Below, piece by piece: positions 55,500 to 64,000 of a DNA stretch of 64,000 bases (positions within the stretch are counted from its first letter, which is position 1; each line of letters begins with the position of its first letter). The DNA lies in the NCBI RefSeq assembly GCF_014837175.1, contig NZ_JACYFR010000003.1:124001-188000 (forward strand). The letters run 5' to 3'. Under the pieces are notes generated by a model, which was not told where the DNA came from, did no database searches, and was given only the letters and a program-made list of their open reading frames with translations. A program made the position numbers and the translations under genes. Origin of the DNA: Cellulomonas sp. JH27-2. Its GTDB lineage: Bacteria > Actinomycetota > Actinomycetes > Actinomycetales > Cellulomonadaceae.

Positions 55500-55861
55500 G
55501 CGTGCTGGACGCGTCCGCCGTGCTGGCGTTCCTGCAGGACGAACCCGGCTCCGGCGTGGTCCGTGAGCGCCTCGAGGCAGGCGCCCACATCGGGACGGTC
55601 ACCTGGTCCGAGGTTGCGCAGAAGGTGATCGCGCGCGGCGGAAGCTGGCCCCTCGCCGCGCAGGTCCTGCTCTCGTTTCCCTTGACCGTGCACCCCGCGA
55701 CCGCACAGGACGCCGAGTGGGCTGCGCGCCGGTGGAAGAGCGGGGAGGGCCTCTCGCTCGGGGACAGGTTCTGCCTGGCGCTGGCCGCGAGGCTCGATGC
55801 GACGGCCGTCACGGCGGACGCCGCCTGGGGCGACGGTGCTGGGATCGAGCAGATCCGCTAG
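55496..55861 (+). CDS. vapC: PIN-domain toxin (VapC type)
   Basis: 121 residues. PIN catalytic acids at VLDASAVLAFL (about D5), TWSEVAQ (about E39), SLGDRFCLA (about D90) and AVTADAAW (about D108) are all present, so an active Mg-dependent RNase is expected. Starts at TTG 55496, overlapping the antitoxin stop. The target RNA is unknown; many VapC toxins cut tRNA or rRNA. A tRNA-Arg gene lies just upstream. Confidence 0.88.
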   Translation: MSVLDASAVLAFLQDEPGSGVVRERLEAGAHIGTVTWSEVAQKVIARGGSWPLAAQVLLSFPLTVHPATAQDAEWAARRWKSGEGLSLGDRFCLALAARLDATAVTADAAWGDGAGIEQIR

Positions 55862-55881
55862 GAGCGACCTACCGTGGCGGT

Positions 55882-56907
55882 GTGAGCACCGAGGAGCAGC
55901 AGGGCACCTACGTCACGCCGGGCGCGGAGTACACGCGCGACCAGCGGTACGTCTCGACGCGCATCACGGCCGACGGCCGCGACGGTTACCCGGTCGAGCC
56001 GGGTCGCTACCGGTTGGTGGCCGCGCGCGCGTGCCCATGGGCCAACCGGCTGGTCATCGTCCGCCGCCTGCTGGGCCTGGAGGACGCGATCTCGCTGGGA
56101 CTGTGCGGTCCGACGCACGACGAGCGGTCGTGGACCTTCGACCTCGACCCCGGCGGCCGGGACCCGGTGCTCGGCATCGAGCGCCTGCGCGAGGCCTACG
56201 ACAAGCGCGTCCCCGACTACCCGCTGGGCGTCACGGTCCCGGCGATCGTCGACGAGCGCGACGGCGCGCTGGTCACCAACGACTTCGCGCAGATGTCCAT
56301 CGATCTCGAGCTCGAGTGGACGACGTACCACCGCGAGGGCGCGCCGGACCTGTATCCGCAGCACCTGCGCGCGGAGATCGACGAGGTCAACGCCCGCGTC
56401 TTCACGGACGTCAACAACGGCGTCTATCGCGCGGGTTTCGCCGGGTCGCAGGAGTCGTACGACGCGGCCTACGAGCGACTGTTCACCGCGCTGGACTGGC
56501 TCACGGAGCGCCTGACCGACCGGCGCTACCTCGTCGGCGACACCATCACGGAGGCCGACGTCCGCCTCTTCACGACCCTGGCGCGGTTCGACGCGGTCTA
56601 CCACGGGCACTTCAAGTGCAACCGCTCCAAGCTCACCGAGATGCCGGTGCTGTGGGCGTACGCGCGCGACCTGTTCCAGACCCCGGGCTTCGGCGACACG
56701 GTCGACTTCGTGCAGATCAAGCAGCACTACTACATCGTCCACGCGGACCTGAACCCGACCCGGATCGTCCCCGCCGGGCCCGACCTGTCCGGCTGGCTGA
56801 CGCCGCACGGTCGCGAGGCGCTGGGCGGACGACCGTTCGGCGACGGGACGCCGCCGGGACCGGTCCGGGACGGCGAGCGCGTCCCGGCCGGGCACACGCC
56901 CGCCTGA
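55882..56907 (+). CDS. Glutathionyl-hydroquinone reductase-type GST (Xi class)
   Basis: 341 residues. The Xi-class signature CPWANR puts the catalytic Cys near 51; thioredoxin-like N-domain to about 150 (VTVPAIVDERDGALVTND, with cis-Pro), then the helical C-domain with LVGDTITEADVRLFTTLARFDAVYHGHFKCNR, a strong family mark. Reduces thiol-hydroquinone conjugates. Actinobacteria usually make mycothiol instead of glutathione, so the natural thiol may be mycothiol. GTG start at 55882, 20 bp after vapC. Confidence 0.92.
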   Translation: MSTEEQQGTYVTPGAEYTRDQRYVSTRITADGRDGYPVEPGRYRLVAARACPWANRLVIVRRLLGLEDAISLGLCGPTHDERSWTFDLDPGGRDPVLGIERLREAYDKRVPDYPLGVTVPAIVDERDGALVTNDFAQMSIDLELEWTTYHREGAPDLYPQHLRAEIDEVNARVFTDVNNGVYRAGFAGSQESYDAAYERLFTALDWLTERLTDRRYLVGDTITEADVRLFTTLARFDAVYHGHFKCNRSKLTEMPVLWAYARDLFQTPGFGDTVDFVQIKQHYYIVHADLNPTRIVPAGPDLSGWLTPHGREALGGRPFGDGTPPGPVRDGERVPAGHTPA

Positions 56908-56909
56908 CC

Positions 56910-57572
56910 TCAGCCGCGTTCGCCGCGCAGGTAGCGCAGCACGGCCAGCACGCGGCGGTGGTCGCCCGCGTCCTGCGGCAGCCCGAGCCGCTGGAAGATC
57001 GATGTGACGTTCTTCTCCACCGCGCCGTAGGAGAGGAAGAGCGACTCGGCGATCGCGGTGTTCGAGCGCCCCTCGGCCATGAGCGCAAGGACCTCGCGCT
57101 CGCGCGGGGTGAGCTGCGCGAGCCCGTCGTCGGCCCGCGACGCCCCCATGAGCTGGCTGACGACCTCCGGGTCCAGGACGGTCTGCCCCGACGCGATGCG
57201 GGTGAGCGCGTCGAGGAACTCGCTCACGTCGGCGACGCGGTCCTTGAGCAGGTAGCCGACGCCCTGCGCACCGCCGGACAGCAGCTCGCTGACGTAGCGG
57301 GTCTCGACGTACTGCGAGAACAGCAGGACGCCGACCTCCGGGTGCGTGCGGCGGATGTCGAGCGCGGCCCGCAGCCCCTCGTCCGTGAACGTGGGCGGCA
57401 TGCGGATGTCGACGACGACGATGTCCGGCGGGTCGTCGGCCAGCAGCGCGACCTCGGCGACGAGCGAGGCGCCGTCCGGGACCGCACCGACGACCTCGTG
57501 ACCGCGGCGCGTCAGCAGGGCGACGAGCCCGTCGCGCAGGATGGCCGAGTCCTCGGCGATCAGCAGTCGCAT
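56910..57572 (-). CDS. LuxR-type response regulator
   Basis: 220 residues. Receiver domain with the phospho-Asp in VVVDIRMPP (about D55), followed by a LuxR/NarL helix-turn-helix (LTPREREVLALMAEGRSNTAIAESLFLSYGAVEKNVTSIF, about 151-190). Lies 4 bp after its sensor kinase gene, forming a two-component pair; its targets are unknown. The end abuts the GST gene (convergent, 2 bp apart). Confidence 0.93.
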   Translation of the reverse strand: MRLLIAEDSAILRDGLVALLTRRGHEVVGAVPDGASLVAEVALLADDPPDIVVVDIRMPPTFTDEGLRAALDIRRTHPEVGVLLFSQYVETRYVSELLSGGAQGVGYLLKDRVADVSEFLDALTRIASGQTVLDPEVVSQLMGASRADDGLAQLTPREREVLALMAEGRSNTAIAESLFLSYGAVEKNVTSIFQRLGLPQDAGDHRRVLAVLRYLRGERG

Positions 57573-57576
57573 CGCG

Positions 57577-58917
57577 CTACACCCGGCTCGGCACGGTCAC
57601 GGTGACCACCGTAGGCCCACCCACGGGGCTGGTGATGCTCATCGACCCGTCCACCGAGCCGACGCGTTCCAGCAGGCCGGCGAGCCCGGTCCGCTCGGCC
57701 GGCGAGCCGTCCGACGAGATGCGCGCCCCGCCCTGCCCGTCGTCGCGCACCCGGACGCGGACGTCGGCGCCCACCTGCTCGACGAGCACGTACACGCCGG
57801 TGGCGCGTGCGTGCTTGACCGCGTTGGTGACCAGCTCGGCGACGCAGAAGTAGACGATGGTCTCGACCGCCGGTGATGCCGAGACGGCCTCGTCGACGTC
57901 GACCGTGACCGCCAGCGGGGAGCGGGCCGCGAGCGTCTCGAGCGCCACCGCGAGCCCGTCGTCGAGCGCGGGCGGGTGGATACCGCGCGCCAGCTCGCGC
58001 AGCTCGACGAGCGCCTCCTTGGTCGACGCGTGCGCGCTGTCGACGAGCGCGAGCGCGTCCCCGTCCTCGCCCGCGGCGAGCTGCTCCTTGGCCTCGCCCA
58101 GCTGCATCGCGACCGCGACGAGGCGGGCCTGGGTGCCGTCGTGCAGGTCGCGCTCGATGCGGCGCAGCTTGGCGTCGGCGTCCTCGACCGTACGGCCGCG
58201 CTGGTCCTCGAGCTCGCGGACGCGCAGGCTCGCGCGCGTCGGGGCCAGCAGGGCGACCGTCAGCAGCCGGAAGACCTGCGCGAACCCGCGGACCAGCTGC
58301 GGCCACAGCCACCACAGCGCCAGCCCGACGGCGACGAGCGCGACCTGACGCGCAGGGGTGTCGACGAAGTACGAGTCCCCGAACGACGCGCCGCGGTGCA
58401 GCTGCCCGTCGCTGCCCAGCTGCTCGGGCAGGTACCGCGACCAGATCCAGTGCGTCATCGCCCCCAGCGAGACGAAGAAGAACGTGATGCTGACGACGAA
58501 CGACGCGATGGCCAGCGGGAACGTGATCACGGCGAACAGCAGCGCCCGCCACGACGGCCCGTCGGCCAACCGCGCGACGAGCGAGCGCCAGAACCCGCGC
58601 GGCGAGCGGTAGGGCGCGGGCGCCGCGACGTCGACGGCGAGCATCGAACGGGCCGTCCTGCGGTAGGCCGCGCCCCACCCGCGACCGCCGAGCACGACGA
58701 AGCCGGCCGGGACGAGCCCGACGACGGTCACCGCGATCCCGGCGGTGAACGAGACCGTGAAGACGGCGTACGCGAAGCCGACGGGCGCGACGAGCAGCGC
58801 GAGGCACAGGTAGCCGAGCTCGTTCCAGGTGCGCCTGTCGAAGGGTGCCCGCAGTGCGGAGACCTGCCGACGGTGGTCGACCACGCGGGCGTCGGGGAGC
58901 TGCGTCACGGTTGTCAT
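57577..58917 (-). CDS. HisKA_3-type sensor histidine kinase
   Basis: 446 residues. About six membrane segments (about 36-80, 125-260 in clusters) with little extracytoplasmic domain, so it may sense the membrane itself. The phospho-acceptor is in RRIERDLHDGTQARL (about H259) and the ATPase end in AELVTNAVKHARATG and DDGQGG. Partner of the LuxR regulator. Start ATG 58917 (MTTVTQLPDA); the frame is open upstream. NarL-type pairs with this N-terminal layout often answer cell-envelope stress. Confidence 0.92.
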   Translation of the reverse strand: MTTVTQLPDARVVDHRRQVSALRAPFDRRTWNELGYLCLALLVAPVGFAYAVFTVSFTAGIAVTVVGLVPAGFVVLGGRGWGAAYRRTARSMLAVDVAAPAPYRSPRGFWRSLVARLADGPSWRALLFAVITFPLAIASFVVSITFFFVSLGAMTHWIWSRYLPEQLGSDGQLHRGASFGDSYFVDTPARQVALVAVGLALWWLWPQLVRGFAQVFRLLTVALLAPTRASLRVRELEDQRGRTVEDADAKLRRIERDLHDGTQARLVAVAMQLGEAKEQLAAGEDGDALALVDSAHASTKEALVELRELARGIHPPALDDGLAVALETLAARSPLAVTVDVDEAVSASPAVETIVYFCVAELVTNAVKHARATGVYVLVEQVGADVRVRVRDDGQGGARISSDGSPAERTGLAGLLERVGSVDGSMSITSPVGGPTVVTVTVPSRV

Positions 58918-59165
58918 GATGACAAGCCTCGTCGTCGGGCGCCGCCTTGCCCACGGTGCTGCCCGCCGAACCGCACTGGGGTTGTCCCCCGTCAGTGGAT
59001 GCAGCCGTGGCTGCAGCTGACGTGCCCGTGGAGGCCACGCGCGCTGCAACCACGTATGCAGCGATCGGGCGTGCGGGCGCTCATCGGGGTGGCGCCCGGT
59101 GCCGATACCCTCCGGGTGCCGTGCTCACGGAGAGCCCGCCAGGACGCGCACGACGAGGGGACGAG

Positions 59166-59588
59166 ATGGGCAAGCCGAAGCCGGCCGCGCTGGAGATCCG
59201 CGTGCTGCCGTGGCGACCGCGTCGTCGCAAGATCAAGCCGGACGACCTGCGCGAGATGAGCAGCGACGCGATGGACTTCGCGGACGGCGACGACAGCGGC
59301 GTCGTGCTCGTCGTCGGGATCCTCGTCACGGTCCTCGTCTTCGTGTTCGCGCCGATCGTCGCCGTCGTCCTGTCGATCATGTTCCTGCCCGTGGAGGCCG
59401 GGCTCGTGCTGGTGCTGGGAGCCCTGGTGATCGTCGCGCGCTTCACGGGGGTGATCCCGTGGACCGTCCTGGTGCTCACGCCGGAGGCCGAGGAGCACGA
59501 GCGCTTCCGGCTGCTGCACCGCGCGGTGCGCCGGGTGCGTGAGCTGAACGGCGGCGGCCGCCCACCCGTCGTCTGGCGCTGGGTCTGA
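59166..59588 (+). CDS. Small membrane protein of unknown function
   Basis: 140 residues with a basic, cytoplasmic N-terminus (PWRPRRRKIK) and two or three hydrophobic segments (about 45-100: VVLVVGILVTVLVFVFAPIVAVV and a following FLPVEAGLVLVLGALVIVA). The C-terminus is charged. No family recognised. Start ATG 59166 follows GAGGGGACGAG. Located between the histidine kinase and glycogen phosphorylase genes; no operon partner is evident. Confidence 0.7.
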   Translation: MGKPKPAALEIRVLPWRPRRRKIKPDDLREMSSDAMDFADGDDSGVVLVVGILVTVLVFVFAPIVAVVLSIMFLPVEAGLVLVLGALVIVARFTGVIPWTVLVLTPEAEEHERFRLLHRAVRRVRELNGGGRPPVVWRWV

Positions 59589-59650
59589 ATGCACCCCCAG
59601 GTCACACCCACGTGATGACCTGGACACGTGACGCGGCTACGGTGACAAGG

Positions 59651-62122
<2,472 letters not shown>

Positions 62123-62135
62123 ACGGGGCGACGGC

Positions 62136-63077
62136 TCACGGCGCCGGTTCCCGCTGGGCGGGGGCCGGCGCCGCGTCGTCGTCGGCCGCTTCGTCGCCCT
62201 GGGCGTCCTCGATGGGGGCGCCGCCGCGGACCAGCCGGCCGACGGGACCGTCGTCGAGCGACGCCGCGCGGCCGAGCGCGGTGGCGACCACGATGACGAA
62301 CGACAGGGCGAACAGCCAGCCGATGTACGTGAAGGTCATGCCCAGCACACCGAACTGCTTGGCACCGCTGGTCAGCGCGATGGGCAGGTAGATGCCGCCC
62401 GCGGCCTGCAGGATCGCGAGCGCGACCGCCGTCAGCACGCCGGGGAACGCCAGCACGCGGAACCGCACCTGGCGGTCCATCAGCAGGTAGGGCACGCCGG
62501 TCCAGACGACGCTCCACACCACGAGGCGCGCCAGCACCTCCACCCAACCCTGGAGGGGCGATCCCTTCGTGGCGGCGGCCGTGAGATTGAGGATGCCGAG
62601 CGCGACGACGACGGCGACGACCGCCGCGAGCCACCGCCAGGCCGTGCGCAGGCTGGGCTTGCGGACCGCCCAGGCGCGCGCGTACATGCGCTCGAGCGCG
62701 CGTGAGTAGGCGGTGGCGCTGACGAGCGCGACGAGGAGGCCGAAGATGCCGAAGCTGCGGCCCAGGTCGGCGCCGCTGGGGACGCTGCCGGTCAGGACAC
62801 TGCGCACGTCGTCGGGCAGACCGAGGGAGTCCGCCAGGCCTGTGCCGAACCCGTTGCGGGCGCGACCGTACGACGCGGTCACGACCATGATCGGGATGAT
62901 CGACGTGAACGCCTGGGCTGCGAGCGTCATGCCGCGGTCGAACGGTTCGATCTCGGCGACGCCTTCGATGGCCCGGTCCACGTACCTGCCCCACGGGGTC
63001 GCGCGCCAGCGCTCGACCACGGGTTCGTACCGGCGCCGCAGCGCATCGATCCGCTCGCGCAGCTCGGCAACAGCCAC
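62136..63077 (-). CDS. YihY/BrkB-family membrane protein
   Basis: 313 residues with about six membrane helices, the YihY/UPF0761 topology; QAFTSIIPIMVVTASYGRA at the start, AYSRALERMYARAW and GGIYLPIALTSGAKQFGVLG are recognisable. Once misnamed RNase BN; the true function is unknown. GTG at 63077 has GGAGGAG 4 nt upstream, which fixes the start despite a longer open frame. Faces glgP tail to tail. Confidence 0.88.
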   Translation of the reverse strand: MAVAELRERIDALRRRYEPVVERWRATPWGRYVDRAIEGVAEIEPFDRGMTLAAQAFTSIIPIMVVTASYGRARNGFGTGLADSLGLPDDVRSVLTGSVPSGADLGRSFGIFGLLVALVSATAYSRALERMYARAWAVRKPSLRTAWRWLAAVVAVVVALGILNLTAAATKGSPLQGWVEVLARLVVWSVVWTGVPYLLMDRQVRFRVLAFPGVLTAVALAILQAAGGIYLPIALTSGAKQFGVLGMTFTYIGWLFALSFVIVVATALGRAASLDDGPVGRLVRGGAPIEDAQGDEAADDDAAPAPAQREPAP

Positions 63078-63186
63078 GGGTCTCCTCCGGTGTTCGCGGC
63101 CTGCGCCGGGACGAGGCGACGGCCCGGGTGGCGTGATGCTACCCGCCCGGTGCGCCGCTGAGGCGTGGGCTGAGTACCCTGGGCGG

Positions 63187-63585
63187 GTGAGTCCCAAGAA
63201 GCCGCAGGAGATGAAGGCGTCCACCGCCGCCGCCAAGCTCGACGTGTACCTCCCGGCGACGCCCGAGGACTTCCAGAACGGCGCCGTCACGCGTGACGAG
63301 CTGGCCGAGCTGCAGGCGAACCCGCCGGAGTGGCTGACCGAGCTGCGCCGCAACGGTCCGCACCCGCGTGGGGTCGTGGCCGCCCGGCTGCGCGTCTCGA
63401 CCAGCGGTCTGGCGCGCGCGGGCATGACGGAGCCGCTGACGACGGACGAGATCTCCGCGCTCATCGCCGAACCGCCCGAGTGGCTGGTGCGCGAGCGTCA
63501 GACGTACGAGGAGGTCCGCCGCGAGGAGCGCCGCCTCGAGTCGCGCGAGGCCGACCGCCGCGCGGCCGCCGCCCGCGACGCCTGA
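63187..63585 (+). CDS. DUF5997 family protein
   Basis: 132 residues; KAATAAAKLDVYLPATPEDF-like opening and the repeated NPPEWL/EPPEWL motifs (about 46 and 97) are typical of this actinobacterial family. A C-terminal basic/acidic helix (YEEVRREERRLESREADRR) could be a coiled coil. Soluble; function unknown. GTG start. Ends before a REP-like element (63625), convergent with the partial gene at the right edge. Confidence 0.82.
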   Translation: MSPKKPQEMKASTAAAKLDVYLPATPEDFQNGAVTRDELAELQANPPEWLTELRRNGPHPRGVVAARLRVSTSGLARAGMTEPLTTDEISALIAEPPEWLVRERQTYEEVRREERRLESREADRRAAAARDA

Positions 63586-63624
63586 ACCTCCCTCTCGGGC
63601 GTCGCGCCCAGCATGTCGGTCCGG

Positions 63625-63667
63625 CGTGCTGCCTTTCTCCCGCTGTTCGAGCGAAGAGCAGCCCGCG
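63625..63667. repeat. 43-bp imperfect palindrome, copy 2
   Basis: Begins CGTGCTGCCTTT and ends AGAGCAGCCCGCG around CCGCTGTTCGAGCG. About 33 of 43 bases match the element at 11454-11496, 52 kb away. Lies between the 3' ends of two convergent genes. Confidence 0.55.
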
Positions 63668-63694
63668 AGAGCGGACGCCCCCGAGGGTGAGTGC

Positions 63695-64000
63695 TCAGCG
63701 ACCCTTGCGTGGGCGCCTGGTCGTGCTGCGTCCCGACGTCCGGGACGCCGCGGCGCCGCCTCCCGAGCTCTTGCCCTTGGCCGCACCACGCTTCCCCGAC
63801 CCGGCGCCACTGCTCGCTTTCGCTCGCGGGCTCCGGCCCGACTCCGTACCGGACTTCTTGCTCGGCGGTTCCTCGGGGGCAGCGCCGCGGCCGCGCGACG
63901 AGTTCGCCTTGCGGCCCCGGACGATGCCGATGAATTCCTCGGTCAGGTCGTCGTAGCGGTCCTCGACCCACACGAGCGCGACGGTCGAGCCGGGCGCCTC
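63695..64000 (-). CDS. Hypothetical protein with basic low-complexity C-terminus, 5' end missing
   Basis: The last 101 residues are visible. The beginning (STVALVWVEDRYDDLTEEFI) is folded-looking; after about residue 40 the chain is Lys/Arg/Ser/Gly-rich (SSKKSGTESGRSPRAKASSG-like) to the end RRPRKGR. No family recognised. The gene enters from the right edge with no stop in between, and the basic tail suggests nucleic-acid binding. Convergent with DUF5997. Confidence 0.55.
   Translation of the reverse strand, partial: EAPGSTVALVWVEDRYDDLTEEFIGIVRGRKANSSRGRGAAPEEPPSKKSGTESGRSPRAKASSGAGSGKRGAAKGKSSGGGAAASRTSGRSTTRRPRKGR

Noticed and set aside
62136..63464. 442-codon version of the YihY gene
   Set aside because: The extra 129 codons overlap DUF5997 in reverse, and the GTG at 63077 has a clear GGAGGAG site.

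Overview
The window looks like chromosomal DNA of a cellulolytic, high-GC actinobacterium of the Cellulomonas type. The grounds are very high GC at third codon positions, many GTG starts, a secreted GH10 xylanase with a Pro/Thr linker, a complete conservon (cvnABCD), a proteasome activator (Bpa), and several actinobacterial domain families (DUF5926, DUF5997, CvnC-type DUF742). The genus is inferred from gene content and my recollection of family sequences; no search was run. I see no phage, insertion sequence or CRISPR array.

Positions 1-11.4 kb are about carbohydrate use. A GH10 xylanase is cut by the left edge and has a perfect 20-bp palindrome upstream. It is followed by an MFS transporter, a small acetyltransferase, and a beta-galactoside unit: a GH42 beta-galactosidase diverging from a solute-binding lipoprotein, two CUT1 permeases and a LacI regulator. 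Phosphoglucomutase follows. The galactoside unit is bracketed by two nearly identical 48-bp hairpins. The transporter has no ATPase gene of its own, so it probably borrows a shared MsiK-type ATPase.

Positions 11.5-28 kb are mostly housekeeping: uracil/xanthine permease, DUF5926, a GT2 glycosyltransferase, prephenate dehydratase, an AlbA_2-type regulator, a lipid kinase, seryl-tRNA synthetase, HAD hydrolase, EamA transporter, Bpa and a quinone oxidoreductase. The odd part is 14.7-20.5 kb. There a 1218-residue membrane protein carries two copies of an extracytoplasmic domain, and its 3' end overlaps that of a convergent 727-residue single-copy homologue.

Positions 29.2-35.1 kb hold a conservon: a histidine-kinase-like membrane ATPase with about 15 tandem PEVAEPAAEW-type repeats, a roadblock protein, a DUF742 protein and a small GTPase. 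Positions 35.6-41.1 kb hold a split PTS for glucose or N-acetylglucosamine: IIA, two IIB paralogues and a DasR-like GntR regulator on one strand, IIC and enzyme I on the other, and HPr nearby. GGTCTAGACC-type (dre-like) operators lie in the regulator/IIC gap and upstream of HPr, so the regulator probably represses both sets until an amino-sugar phosphate accumulates.

Positions 41.2-64 kb are a mosaic: a qorB/HxlR redox pair, an orphan PIN protein, an MpaB-type oxygenase, tRNA-Ser(TGA), an oxidoreductase, a sugar acetyltransferase, an RNB nuclease, a YdeI pair, a DHA2 efflux pump, a ThrE exporter, tRNA-Ser(GCT), LtrA, tRNA-Arg(ACG), a VapBC module, a glutathionyl-hydroquinone-reductase-type GST, a two-component system, glycogen phosphorylase, a YihY protein and DUF5997. 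A basic-tailed protein is cut by the right edge. All calls come from reading translations and DNA by eye. Domain boundaries are approximate, and exact residue numbers were counted by hand.
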